A DNA stretch of 64,000 nucleotides from assembly GCF_943737005.1 (NCBI RefSeq), contig NZ_CALSFU010000015.1, positions 1 through 64,000 on the forward strand, in the 5' to 3' direction. Numbering within the stretch: the stretch's first letter is position 1; every line of letters starts with the position of its first letter. The position numbers and the translations under genes were made by a program. This document shows positions 10,859-19,748 of this stretch, one piece after another. This DNA comes from Achromobacter sp. Marseille-Q4962 (GTDB lineage: Bacteria; Pseudomonadota; Gammaproteobacteria; Burkholderiales; Burkholderiaceae_B). The notes beneath the pieces were generated by a model. It worked only from the letters and a program-made list of their open reading frames with translations. It searched no databases and was not told the DNA's origin.

Positions 10859-11629
10859 TCAGGCCTTGCGGCGGAACACCAGCTTGTCGGGCGACGACGC
10901 CCCGGCGTCGTAGGCGTAGCCCTCCAGGTCGAAGCCCTGCAGCCCTTCGGGCCTGGACACCTTGTGCAGGATGGCATAGCGGGCCATGAGGCCGCGCGCG
11001 CGCTTGGCGTGGAAGCTGATGACTTTCCAGGCCCCGCTCTTCCAGTCCTGGAACACGCACTGCACCACGCGCGCCTTCAGCGTCTTCAGGTCCACCGACT
11101 TGAAATACTCTTCGGACGCCAGATTGACGATCACCGGCGTCTTGTCGCCCTGCAGGCGTTCGTTGAGGTATTCGGCAATGGTGCTGCCCCAGTACTCGTA
11201 CAGGTTCCTGCCCTTGGGCGTGACCAGCCGCGTGCCCATTTCCAGGCGGTAGGGCTGCATCAGGTCGAGCGGACGCAGCACGCCGTACAGGCCGCTCAGG
11301 ATGGCGACGTGCTCCTGCGCCCAGTCGAGCTGCCTGGCCGACAGCGTGGAAGCTTCCAGCCCTTCGTATACGTCGCCATTGAAGGCGAGCACGGCAGGGC
11401 GGGAGTTTTCCTGGGTGAAGCTGCGCTTCCAGTGCGCGTAGCGCTGCGCGTTGAGTTCGGACAACGCCGGGCTCAGGCTCATGAGCTCGCCGATTTCCTC
11501 GGCGGACTTGGTCTTGAGCACCTTGATGAGCGCGGCGGCCTGGTCCACGAACAGGGGCTGGGTATGCGCCTGCACGTGCAGCGGCGAATCGTAGTCCAGC
11601 TTCTTGGCGGGAGAGAGCAAAAACAGCAT
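10859..11629 (-). CDS. yaaA: Peroxide stress protein YaaA
   Basis: The 256-residue protein begins MLFLLSPAKKLDYDSP and contains YGVLRPLDLMQPYRLEMG and LASEEYFKSVD, diagnostic for the YaaA/DUF328 family. In E. coli YaaA is induced by OxyR and lowers free intracellular iron, limiting hydroxyl-radical damage; it binds DNA in vitro. It starts 17 nt after the hydroxybutyrate dehydrogenase gene on the same strand, so the pair is probably co-transcribed. Confidence 0.93.
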   Translation of the reverse strand: MLFLLSPAKKLDYDSPLHVQAHTQPLFVDQAAALIKVLKTKSAEEIGELMSLSPALSELNAQRYAHWKRSFTQENSRPAVLAFNGDVYEGLEASTLSARQLDWAQEHVAILSGLYGVLRPLDLMQPYRLEMGTRLVTPKGRNLYEYWGSTIAEYLNERLQGDKTPVIVNLASEEYFKSVDLKTLKARVVQCVFQDWKSGAWKVISFHAKRARGLMARYAILHKVSRPEGLQGFDLEGYAYDAGASSPDKLVFRRKA

Positions 11630-11645
11630 GGGGTTCGTTTCCTTG

Positions 11646-12428
11646 TCAGCGCGCCGTCCAGCCGCCGTCGACGGAGATGGTGGTGCCGGTAATCTGCGCG
11701 GCGGCTTCGGAAGCCAGGAACACGGCCGTGCCGCCCAGTTGTTCCGGCGTCACGAATTGCAGCGACGGCTGTTTTTCGCCCAACAGCTCGCGGGCGGCGG
11801 TTTCCTGGTCCACGCCGTTTTGCCCGGCGAGGGCCGTGATCTGTTTCTCGACCAGGGGCGTGCGCACCCAGCCCGGGCAGATAGCGTTGGCGGTAATGCC
11901 CTGGCCGGCGGTTTCGAGCGCCGTTACCTTCGTGAAACCCACCACGCCGTGCTTGGCCGCCACATAAGCGGACTTGTTCACCGAGGCAACCAGCCCGTGC
12001 GCGGAGGCAATGTTGATGATGCGGCCCCAGCCCTGCTTCTTCATGTGGGGCAGCGCGGCGGCGGTGCCGTGGAACACGGCGGACAGGTTCAGCGCGATGA
12101 TGGCGTCCCACTTCTCGACGGGAAATTCCTCGATCGGGGCCGTGTGCTGGATGCCGGCATTGTTCACCAGGATGTCGATGCGGCCGAGCTGCTTCACGGC
12201 GTTGTCGATGAGGCCGCGCACGGCCTCGCCGCGCGAGAGGTCGGCACCGTCGTACACCACCTTCACCCCGTGCCGGTCCGCCAGCCCGGCGCGCACTTTC
12301 TCGATCTCGGCGGCGTCGCCGAATCCGTTGAGCACGATGTCGGCGCCCTGCTGCGCGAAGGCCGTGGCGATGCCCAGGCCGATTCCGCTGGTGGAACCCG
12401 TGACGACTGCGACTTTTCCTTTGAGCAT
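11646..12428 (-). CDS. bdhA: 3-hydroxybutyrate dehydrogenase
   Basis: A 260-residue classical short-chain dehydrogenase that interconverts (R)-3-hydroxybutyrate and acetoacetate with NAD, used in polyhydroxybutyrate turnover. The cofactor motif TGSTSGIG (residues 10-17), NNAG (about 90), the catalytic serine in INIASAHG and the YVAAK Tyr/Lys pair are present. VNKSAYVAAKHG and the C-terminal TGTTISVDGGWTAR are typical for this enzyme rather than for generic SDRs. The start has AGGAGAA upstream. yaaA follows on the same strand. Confidence 0.93.
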   Translation of the reverse strand: MLKGKVAVVTGSTSGIGLGIATAFAQQGADIVLNGFGDAAEIEKVRAGLADRHGVKVVYDGADLSRGEAVRGLIDNAVKQLGRIDILVNNAGIQHTAPIEEFPVEKWDAIIALNLSAVFHGTAAALPHMKKQGWGRIINIASAHGLVASVNKSAYVAAKHGVVGFTKVTALETAGQGITANAICPGWVRTPLVEKQITALAGQNGVDQETAARELLGEKQPSLQFVTPEQLGGTAVFLASEAAAQITGTTISVDGGWTAR

Positions 12429-12526
12429 GAGAATTCTCCTGTCTGGCGCAAGAAACGGGCATCAGTGTAGCGGGCCCGGGACGGCACAATAATGCCACGA
12501 CCGCGCGCGCCGGGGTGGCGGGCGGC

Positions 12527-13729
12527 TCAGGAGGAAGGCGGCCCGCCCTCCTCCTTGCCGGCCGGCGCCCGCGGCGGCGCGGGCAGGTCGGCCATGCCGC
12601 CCATGCTCTCCGGCAACCGCTCCAGCAGCTTGATCAGCATGGGCACCACGCCCATCGACACCGCCACCACCATGGAAAGCACGTCGCGCTGCACTTGGTT
12701 CACCAGGTGGTTGTCCCAGGCTTCATTGAAAATCGCGAAACTGAACTCGCCGCCCTGCGCCAGCACCATGGCGAACAGCAGCCGGTGATAGCGCGGCAGG
12801 CCCAGCAGCCGCGCGAGCCCGTACAGCAGCGCGCCCTTGATGAGCAGCAGTGCGGCCACGCCCACCAGGATGAAGCGCCAGTAGTCTTCCACCACCCGCA
12901 GGTTGACCGACATGCCGATCGACAGGAAGAACAGCCCCAGGAGCAGCCCCTTGAACGGCTCGATGGACGCCTCCAGCCGGTCGCGGTAGCGCGATTCCGC
13001 CATGAACACGCCCGCCAGAAAGCCGCCCAGGCCCGCCGACAGCCCGGCAAAGTCGAACAACTGGGCGGCCCCCACCACCAGCAGCAGCGCCGCCGCCGTA
13101 AATAGCTCGGGCAGCCTGGCCTTGTCGGCCCAGCTCAGCATCTTCAGGCGGTGCCCGACGGCCAGCACCGCCACGGCCACCAGCGCCATGGTGAACGAGG
13201 GCGCCGACGTGCCGTCCGAACCCAGCAGCCCCGCCGCCAGCAGCATGGGAATCGCCGCCATGTCCTGGAACAGCAGAATGCCCAGCGCCGACCGCCCCAG
13301 CGGCGCCCGGGTCAGGCCGCGCTCGTCCAGCAGCCGCAGCGCCACCGCCGTGGACGACAGCGCCAGCGACAGCCCGCAGATGACCGCGCCCTGCCACGGC
13401 ATGCCGGCCAGGTGCCGCAGCGCCATCCCCAACGCCACGCCCAGCACCAGCCCGCAGGCCAGCATCTGCATCGCGCCCAGCGCGAACACTTCCATCCGCA
13501 TCGCCCACAGCCGCCGCGGCGCCAGCTCCAGCCCGATCACGAACAGCATCATCACCACGCCCCACTGGGACACGTTGACGATGGTGTTCACGTCCGTGAC
13601 GAGCTTCAGGCACGACGGCCCCACCAGCAGGCCGGCCAGCAGGTAGCCGGGTATGGCGCCCAGACCGAGCACCTGTGTCAGGGGCACGCAGATGACGGCG
13701 GCAAGCAGGAGAATGAGGATCAGGTCCAT
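12527..13729 (-). CDS. CPA2-type cation/proton antiporter, membrane domain only
   Basis: The 400-residue protein has about 12 hydrophobic helices and CPA2 family signatures (GYLLAGLLVGP, LSSTAVALRLLDERG, ILLFQDMAAIP, GAFLAGVFMAES-like GGFLAGVFMAESRYRD). KefB and KefC, the best known members, carry a C-terminal TrkA-N domain that binds glutathione and NAD and gates potassium efflux. This protein stops after the membrane part with a short Pro/Gly tail, so it is a stand-alone exchanger. The start at 13729 (MDLILILLLAAVICVPL) opens directly into the first helix. Ion specificity cannot be read from sequence. Confidence 0.85.
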   Translation of the reverse strand: MDLILILLLAAVICVPLTQVLGLGAIPGYLLAGLLVGPSCLKLVTDVNTIVNVSQWGVVMMLFVIGLELAPRRLWAMRMEVFALGAMQMLACGLVLGVALGMALRHLAGMPWQGAVICGLSLALSSTAVALRLLDERGLTRAPLGRSALGILLFQDMAAIPMLLAAGLLGSDGTSAPSFTMALVAVAVLAVGHRLKMLSWADKARLPELFTAAALLLVVGAAQLFDFAGLSAGLGGFLAGVFMAESRYRDRLEASIEPFKGLLLGLFFLSIGMSVNLRVVEDYWRFILVGVAALLLIKGALLYGLARLLGLPRYHRLLFAMVLAQGGEFSFAIFNEAWDNHLVNQVQRDVLSMVVAVSMGVVPMLIKLLERLPESMGGMADLPAPPRAPAGKEEGGPPSS

Positions 13730-13877
13730 GGCGCGTCCCGGCGAAAGGAAGGCACAGCGGAAGAAGAGGCACGAGCGCATTCTGCGGCATGCAGCCGCCG
13801 GCGCGAAAGCCGTCCGCGGGCCCCGGCCCCGCCCGGTGTGGCTTTTCCGACAAGCCAGGCCGGGCGCGCGCGAATTC

Positions 13878-13907
13878 TTTACACGCCTTCCAAAATTGCT
13901 GTATAGT
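13878..13907 (+). promoter_or_regulatory. Sigma-70 promoter in front of tRNA-Ser
   Basis: TTTACA (13878-13883) and TATAGT (13902-13907) are separated by 18 bp. It is the only good promoter in the 336-bp gap between the antiporter gene and the tRNA, and would give a 5' leader of about 150 nt. The leader contains two close copies of CAAGGTACAAG. Confidence 0.6.
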
Positions 13908-14065
13908 TACTGGCTTAGCTGCTTTGCGTGCGCAGGCTCACCGACCAAGAGCCTGACCGCGGAAACGGCTTCGGGATTTGCGCCGCTGTTTCTCTTGCAA
14001 GGTACAAGAGCAAGGTACAAGGCGCGCTTGCCGGATCCGCCATGCCGCCCGCAAAATCCAGCCAC

Positions 14066-14157
<92 letters not shown>

Positions 14158-14189
14158 TTGCACGTCCAACGGCGTCCGGCCGAATCCAG

Positions 14190-14226
14190 AAAACCCGCAC
14201 CAGCCAAGGCTCTGCGGGTTTTTTCT
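14190..14226 (+). terminator. Rho-independent terminator after tRNA-Ser
   Basis: AACCCGCA pairs with TGCGGGTT across a 13-nt loop and is followed by a T-tract (TTTTTTCTT). It starts about 34 nt beyond the tRNA CCA end. Confidence 0.85.
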
Positions 14227-14313
14227 TGCCCGATGCGCCCCCCATCCCTTGCCCTCCCACTCAAGAGAGCCAGGCATCCGAGCCCACTGAGCAGCATGCC
14301 TTTCTGGCCGCGC

Positions 14314-15273
14314 TCAAAACGCTGTTGCGCCCGGCGCACTCCCCGGCGCGGCCTGGACGGCGGGCTTGGCCTGCGTGTCCACCTGGAGCCGGAAGACGTC
14401 GGGCCGCGCGTAGTGGCCCGACACGTCGAAATCGTATTTGCCGCGCAGGATCTGGTTCGGATCGATGTCGGCGTAGAGGATAGTCTCGCCGGCATAGTCG
14501 GGCCCGGCCAGGATCTGGCCCAGCGGGTCGATGATGGCGCTGCCGCCGCGCATCAGCACGGTTTCCGGCGCGTCGCCGAGGGCGCATTCGAAATCCTCGG
14601 GATAGGCGTCGCGGCGCAGGTGCTGGCATGCCGTGAGCACGTAGCAGCGGCCTTCGAGCGCGATGTGGCGCATGCTGGGGATCCAGGTGTCGCGGTCGTC
14701 GGCGGTGGGCGCGCAATACAGCGCGACGCCCTGGCTGTACATGTACATGCGCAGCATGGGCATGTAGTTTTCCCAGCAGATGACGGCGCCGATGCGGCCG
14801 TAGGGCGTGTCGATGACGGGCAGGGTGGAGCCGTCGCCGAAGCCCCAGATCAGCCGCTCGCCCGCGGTGGGCATGAGCTTGCGGTGCTTGCCCGCCAGGC
14901 CGCGGTGTCCGTTGAAATACAGCGCGGTGCAGTACAGGGTGCCGCCATCGGCCTCGATGCAGCCCAGCACCACGACGCTGTCGGTGTCGATGGCGGCCTG
15001 GGCGATGATCGCGACTTCGTCGCCGTCCAGGCGGACGGCCTGGCGGTGATAACTGGCGTAAGCGTCCCGCCCTTCGGGCTTGCGCATGCCGATGGGCGCG
15101 CCGAAGGTGTTGCCCTTGGGATAGCCGCCCAGGAAGGCTTCCGGAAACACCAGCACTTTCGCGCCCTGCCCGGCGGCCTCGTGGATCAGCGCGGCCGCCT
15201 TGCGCGCGCACGCGATGCTGTCGGTGGGAATCGAGGCCGCCTGGATGACGGCCGCCTTGAACGTCTGCGGCAT
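14314..15273 (-). CDS. Nitrilase-type carbon-nitrogen hydrolase
   Basis: This 319-residue protein belongs to the nitrilase branch of the C-N hydrolase superfamily, enzymes that convert nitriles to carboxylic acids and ammonia or cleave related C-N bonds. The Glu-Lys-Cys triad is visible in VFPEAFLGGYP (about residue 47), HRKLMPT (about 131) and AVICWENYMP (about 164). The long insert around YPKGNTFG and the length fit true nitrilases or cyanide dihydratases better than amidases. The start MPQTFKAAVIQAA at 15273 fits the family; an upstream in-frame ATG adds 20 unrelated residues. No neighbour suggests a pathway. Confidence 0.88.
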   Translation of the reverse strand: MPQTFKAAVIQAASIPTDSIACARKAAALIHEAAGQGAKVLVFPEAFLGGYPKGNTFGAPIGMRKPEGRDAYASYHRQAVRLDGDEVAIIAQAAIDTDSVVVLGCIEADGGTLYCTALYFNGHRGLAGKHRKLMPTAGERLIWGFGDGSTLPVIDTPYGRIGAVICWENYMPMLRMYMYSQGVALYCAPTADDRDTWIPSMRHIALEGRCYVLTACQHLRRDAYPEDFECALGDAPETVLMRGGSAIIDPLGQILAGPDYAGETILYADIDPNQILRGKYDFDVSGHYARPDVFRLQVDTQAKPAVQAAPGSAPGATAF

Positions 15274-15408
15274 GGTTGTCTCGCTCCTGAGGGTCCATGT
15301 TGGAGATTCCGGCCGATGGCCTGGACCATGCATGGCGCCACCGGACCGTGCTCCATGGTAACAACGGCCGCGGCGGGAGGAGAATGAAGAACGGCGGCGG
15401 CTGCCGCG

Positions 15409-16989
15409 TCAGGCCGCCTGCGCCCGGGCCGGACGGACCGCCCCCGCGCCATGCCGGCGGTAGAAGCGGATGAAGTCGCCGGCCTCCATGGGCTTGCCGA
15501 ACAGCCAGCCCTGGCCCAGGTCGACGTCGCGGGCCTTGAGGTAGTCGGCCTGCTCCTGATGCTCGATGCCTTCGGCGACGATTTTCAGGCGCAGGGACTT
15601 GGCCATTTCGATGACGTGGTCGGTGACGTTGTGGGTGGCGGAGTCGGTGCCGATGGTGTCGACGAAGGATTTGTCGATCTTCAGCGCGTCCAGCGGCAGG
15701 CGCTGCAGGTACGAGAGGCTGGAATAGCCGGTGCCGAAGTCGTCGATGGCGATGATGTGGCCGAGCTCCCGGGCCTCCATGATCGTGGCGCGCGCCCGCT
15801 CCACGTCGAGAAAGCCGGCCTCGGTGGCTTCCAGCCATATCTGTTGCGGCGCGATGCCGGTGTCGCGCAGCATTTCGTGCAGGGCATGCAGGGAGCCGAG
15901 GTCTTTCATGTCGCCCGCGCTCAGGTTGATGGCGATGTGCGCGTTGCGGTCGCGGGCCAGCAGATCGCCCATGTCGCGGATGGCCAGGCGGAACACCTCG
16001 CGCGTGATGTCGGTAATGAGGCCATGGGCCTCGGCCACGGGGATGAACTGGTCGGGCCGCAGCAAGGCGCGGCCCGGGCGCGCCCAGCGCACCAGGGCTT
16101 CCGCGCCGACGCACGTGCCGGCGCGCAGGTCCATGATGGGCTGGTAATGCAGGACGAATTCGCGGCGGCGAATGGCGATGGCCAGCTCTCCCCGCAGCGA
16201 CAGGCGCCAGCACGAAAGCCAGACGACGAGCGCGATCAGGACGGCCGAGGCGACGGCGCCCAGGGGCAGCCACAGCCAGTGTTCGCGGCGCAACGCGGCC
16301 AGAGCCTCGCTCTGCGGTTCGAGCATGACCACGGCCAGGTCGCTGCTGCGCGCGACCGAGGTCAGGTAGTCTTCCTCCAGCCGCAGCGTGCCTCCGCCCA
16401 GGGCCTGGGCCACCAGCACCAGATCGGGATTGGCCACCGAACCCAGCAGGCCCACGCCCGGCAACACCAGCGCGAGCTGCACGCCGTCGGGCAGCACCAC
16501 GTCGGTGAAGCGGCCCGGTTCGATCAGGGCGCTGTAGGCGCCGTCGCGCACGGCCACCATGCGCAGCGCGGCGCTGACCACCGGCACGGCGTCGAGCTTG
16601 AGGCTGGCGCCGCTGGACAGCTTGAGGTCGGGCGGCGCCAGCGACGTCTGCGCATCGGGCACGCCCCAGGTGGTGCATCGCACCAGGCCGCCCTCGACGT
16701 ATGCGATCTCGTCGATGGCGCGGTCGCGCAGCGCCAGGGTCTGCATGTGCCGCACGTGCTGCCGGCTGCAAGGCTCCAGCGCGAGAGCGTTGAGCCCGCG
16801 CAGCGCGGCCGCCGTATTGTCCAGCACGCCTTGCGCGTGGGCGCGCACGCGCTCGGCCTGGTTATCGAGGTGATGCTGCTCCTGGGCGACGGCGCGGCTC
16901 CAGGACATGTGCAGGACAAAGCCGATGGGGAGCGGGGCTCCCGCGGCGGCCAGGATTACGGTTATTCCGATTACATACTTGCGCGTCAT
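15409..16989 (-). CDS. CSS-domain/EAL c-di-GMP phosphodiesterase
   Basis: The 526-residue inner-membrane enzyme likely degrades cyclic di-GMP. Residues 5-30 form a first membrane helix, then a periplasmic CSS-type sensor domain runs to about 240 with the paired cysteines in LEPCSRQHVRHMQ and GLVRCTTWG, and a second helix (LWLPLGAVASAVLIALVVWL, about 243-262) leads to a complete EAL domain. Catalytic motifs are intact: GAEALVRW, NLSAGDM, WLEATEAG, DDFGTGYSSLSYL, KIDKSFV and AEGIE. In E. coli, disulphide formation in CSS domains controls activity through DsbA/DsbB. No GGDEF domain is present. Confidence 0.92.
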   Translation of the reverse strand: MTRKYVIGITVILAAAGAPLPIGFVLHMSWSRAVAQEQHHLDNQAERVRAHAQGVLDNTAAALRGLNALALEPCSRQHVRHMQTLALRDRAIDEIAYVEGGLVRCTTWGVPDAQTSLAPPDLKLSSGASLKLDAVPVVSAALRMVAVRDGAYSALIEPGRFTDVVLPDGVQLALVLPGVGLLGSVANPDLVLVAQALGGGTLRLEEDYLTSVARSSDLAVVMLEPQSEALAALRREHWLWLPLGAVASAVLIALVVWLSCWRLSLRGELAIAIRRREFVLHYQPIMDLRAGTCVGAEALVRWARPGRALLRPDQFIPVAEAHGLITDITREVFRLAIRDMGDLLARDRNAHIAINLSAGDMKDLGSLHALHEMLRDTGIAPQQIWLEATEAGFLDVERARATIMEARELGHIIAIDDFGTGYSSLSYLQRLPLDALKIDKSFVDTIGTDSATHNVTDHVIEMAKSLRLKIVAEGIEHQEQADYLKARDVDLGQGWLFGKPMEAGDFIRFYRRHGAGAVRPARAQAA

Positions 16990-17260
16990 CGACGCTCGTC
17001 CCCAGGATTTTCGCAGCGACGGCGAAAGTCATACCTTTTTACACTTTTTCATGCGTCCGAGTAAGGCAATTTTGCCGCCTCGCGCATCCTGGAAAACCAG
17101 GGAAATACCGGATGGCGCGGCGTCCCGGCGTTGCGGCCCGGCCGACGGCAGTCCGGGGGCAGGCTCCATGTCCTGGTTTTTTATTTCATTCATGGTTCTT
17201 TTTGCTGGGCCATGCGTCGGCCTACGCTGCAAGCCTCTCGGTTTTGATCGGTGACCTGTC

Positions 17261-18004
17261 ATGCAAGAAAGAATTTTCCTCGCCGGCGCCACCGGCGCCA
17301 TCGGCACGGCGCTCATCCCGCTGCTTCGCGCGGCCGGCTACGAGGTATACGGCAGCACCCGGCATGCGGACCGGGCCGCCCGGCTGGAAACGGCAGGCGT
17401 GCACCCGGTGGTGGTGGATGTGTTCGACGCCGAGGCGCTTGCCGTCGCGCTGATGCGCATCCGCCCGGCCAGCATCATGCACCAGTTGACGGATCTGGCC
17501 ACGCTGCACGACCCCGCCCGGGCCGCCGAGACGGCGCGCCGCAACGCGCGCATCCGTGAAACCGGCACGCGCAACCTGGTCCATGCGGCGAGCCAGGCGG
17601 GCGCCGTTGGCATGGTGGCGCAAAGCATCAACTGGATCTATGCGCCCGATGCGCCGCGCCCCTGCGACGAAACGGCCCCGCTGGACCTGAATGCCACGGG
17701 CGACCGGCGGGTCAGCGTGCTGGGCGCGGCGGCGCTGGAGCGGCAGGTGCTGCAGGCGCCCGGCCTGCGCGGCACGGTGCTGCGCTACGGACGGCTGTAT
17801 GGGCCGGGCACCGGCGTCAAGGCGCGGCCCGTGTCCAACGGGCTGCACGTGAACGAAGCGGCCAGGGCCGCGCTTGCCGCGCTGCGGTATACGGGCGGCG
17901 GCGTCTTCAACATTGCCGAGGACGAAGTAGAAGTCAGTTGCGCCCGCGCGCATGCGATGCTGGGCTGGCGCCCCGCCGGAGCGGCGCCTGCCGGCGCAGG
18001 CTGA
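17261..18004 (+). CDS. NAD-dependent epimerase/dehydratase-like protein
   Basis: A 247-residue extended SDR-like protein with an N-terminal Rossmann motif, FLAGATGAIGTALIPLL (residues 6-22). The fold continues through VVVDVFD, a mid-protein NWIY segment and LRYGRLYGPGTG near residue 180. The catalytic Tyr-x3-Lys pair of classical members is not obvious, since the region reads VSVLGAAALERQVL, so it may be a non-catalytic or atypical family member. It is short for the family, lacking most of the substrate-binding C-terminus. It faces the amidohydrolase gene convergently across four tandem repeats. Confidence 0.7.
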   Translation: MQERIFLAGATGAIGTALIPLLRAAGYEVYGSTRHADRAARLETAGVHPVVVDVFDAEALAVALMRIRPASIMHQLTDLATLHDPARAAETARRNARIRETGTRNLVHAASQAGAVGMVAQSINWIYAPDAPRPCDETAPLDLNATGDRRVSVLGAAALERQVLQAPGLRGTVLRYGRLYGPGTGVKARPVSNGLHVNEAARAALAALRYTGGGVFNIAEDEVEVSCARAHAMLGWRPAGAAPAGAG

Positions 18005-18032
18005 CCCCGCCGCCCGCGGCAGCTGGGACGGA

Positions 18033-18084
18033 GTCCGGTCGCGGCGTCCGGTCGCGGCGTCCGGTCGCGGCGTCCGGTCGCGGA
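18033..18084. repeat. Four tandem 13-bp repeats
   Basis: GTCCGGTCGCGGC is repeated four times without gaps, the last copy ending in A. The array lies between the two convergent stop codons and ends one base before the stop codon of the amidohydrolase gene, so copy-number change would not alter either protein. Confidence 0.9.
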
Positions 18085-19335
18085 TCAGGCCGGCGCGTCG
18101 CGGCCGTCGCGGGCGACCACGTTGCCGCCTGCGATGACCAGGCGGCGCGGGGCGCGGCGCGCCACGGCTTCCGCCACACAGGAGGCATCCACCAGCACGA
18201 GGTCCGCCCGCGCTCCGGGCTCCAGGCCGTAATCGGCGAAACCGCAGGCGCGCGCGGCCGCCGCGCTCACGCAGTCGAAGGCCCACAGGATCTCCTCGTC
18301 GCGCCGCAGATCGTTGCGCAGCCCGATCAGCATGGCCCGCGCCAGCATGTCGGGCTCGCCGTAGGGCGTCCAGGTATCGCGGATGCCGTCGTTGCCGCCG
18401 AACAGCGTCACCCCCGCCTGCCGACAGGCGCGCAGGGCTGGCACGGGGCGCGACGGCGGCGCGGTGGTCAGCAGGGCCACGTCGAGCCCGGCCAGGCGGC
18501 CCAGCAGGCCGTGCAGGCGCCGCTCGTCCACAGCGCCCAGGCAGAATGCGTGGCTCACTACCGCCCTGCCCTGCATGCCCAGCGCCTGGACCCGGTCCAG
18601 GATCAGCTCCAGCGTGAACGCGCCCAGCTCGCCGGGCTCGTGCAGGTGGATGTCCACCGGCTTGCCGTGCCGGTCGGCCAGGCCGAACAGCGTATCGAGC
18701 GAGCGGACGGGATCGCGGTCGATGGCGCTGGGATCGAGCCCGCCCAGCACGTCGGCGCCGGCGGCCAGCGCCGTATCGAGCAGCTCGGCCGTGCCCGGCC
18801 GGACGAGCAGGCCGGATTGGGGAAAAGCGACGAGCTGGATGTCCACGCGCCCGGCCAGTTCCTCGCGCACGGCCAGCAGCCCTTCAAGGTGCCGCAGGCC
18901 CGCATCGGTGTCGATGTCGACGTGGCTGCGGATGCGGGTGACGCCGTTGCGCAGGAAGGCCAGCGCCAGCGCCCGCGCATGCGCGCCGGCGTCGTGCCCG
19001 GTGCGGGCGCGCCACGCGCGTTCGTTGTCGATGCGGTCGGCCAGCGCGGGGCCGACGTCGTTCACGTACCAGGGCGAGCCCCAGGTCGTCTTGTCCAGAT
19101 GGGTATGGCCTTCGACCAAGCCGGGCAGCAGCAACGCCCCCGCACCGTCCTCGACCCGCAGCGGGCCGGTTGCGGGCAGGCCCGCGCCCAGCGCCGCGAT
19201 GCGGCCGTCGCGCACGAGCACGTCCACCGCGCTCCCGCCCAGCGGGCGCACATTGCGAAGCAGCAAGCCGCTCGCTGGACGACCTTCGCGCCGCGCACGG
19301 CGGTATTCGCCCCTGGAGCTGTCCGGCAACGTCAT
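18085..19335 (-). CDS. Amidohydrolase family protein, cytosine deaminase-like
   Basis: The 416-residue metal-dependent hydrolase resembles CodA-type cytosine deaminases and related enzymes acting on cyclic amidines. Metal and catalytic positions are visible: the H-x-H in VEGHTHLDKTTWG (about residue 77), the histidines in VDIHLHEPGE and VVSHAFCLG, and the aspartate in FGGNDGIRDTWTPYG. The C-terminal GLEPGARADLVLVDAS strand is the usual closing element. Substrate is not certain; the LDKT/W after the first motif is shared with several deaminases. A 66-residue unknown lies just upstream on the same strand. Confidence 0.82.
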   Translation of the reverse strand: MTLPDSSRGEYRRARREGRPASGLLLRNVRPLGGSAVDVLVRDGRIAALGAGLPATGPLRVEDGAGALLLPGLVEGHTHLDKTTWGSPWYVNDVGPALADRIDNERAWRARTGHDAGAHARALALAFLRNGVTRIRSHVDIDTDAGLRHLEGLLAVREELAGRVDIQLVAFPQSGLLVRPGTAELLDTALAAGADVLGGLDPSAIDRDPVRSLDTLFGLADRHGKPVDIHLHEPGELGAFTLELILDRVQALGMQGRAVVSHAFCLGAVDERRLHGLLGRLAGLDVALLTTAPPSRPVPALRACRQAGVTLFGGNDGIRDTWTPYGEPDMLARAMLIGLRNDLRRDEEILWAFDCVSAAAARACGFADYGLEPGARADLVLVDASCVAEAVARRAPRRLVIAGGNVVARDGRDAPA

Positions 19336-19342
19336 GCCGAGG

Positions 19343-19543
19343 TCAGACCTTGGGAGGTTCGATCCAGAAGAAACGCTCGCCCTGGCGGATCATGTCCGCC
19401 ACCCCTTCGGGAGCCAGGCGGTAATCGGTGCCCATGAGCGTGGCCCCGCCGTCTTCATGAATGTGAATGACGGCCAGCGGGTCGTTGGCCATGGTGTACC
19501 AGTAGTACCCGGGTTTGAGATCGTGCGGTGAAGTCGTAGTCAT
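19343..19543 (-). CDS. Small hypothetical protein (66 aa)
   Basis: The start at 19543 gives MTTTSPHDLKPGYYWYTMAND. The compact, aromatic-rich sequence (PGYYWYTM, VIHIHEDG, ERFFWIEPPKV) looks like a small beta-sheet protein and has the composition of a real coding sequence. It ends 7 nt before the amidohydrolase start on the same strand. No family is recognised. Confidence 0.6.
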   Translation of the reverse strand: MTTTSPHDLKPGYYWYTMANDPLAVIHIHEDGGATLMGTDYRLAPEGVADMIRQGERFFWIEPPKV

Positions 19544-19748
19544 TCGTCGAGTATACAAACAACGCGCCGCCCGGCGCGGGGCCCGCGCCCGGGGGCGCAG
19601 CAAAAATAACGCGGAGACTGACACGATGCTTATGACGCGTCATACTCTGCGTTCCGCCAGGCCCAGACACGCGTACGCGGCGCGTCCGGCGAAACGCATA
19701 GCGGATATGCTCGCGCTGCGTTATCGACGAGAGGGGGGTGACGTTCCA

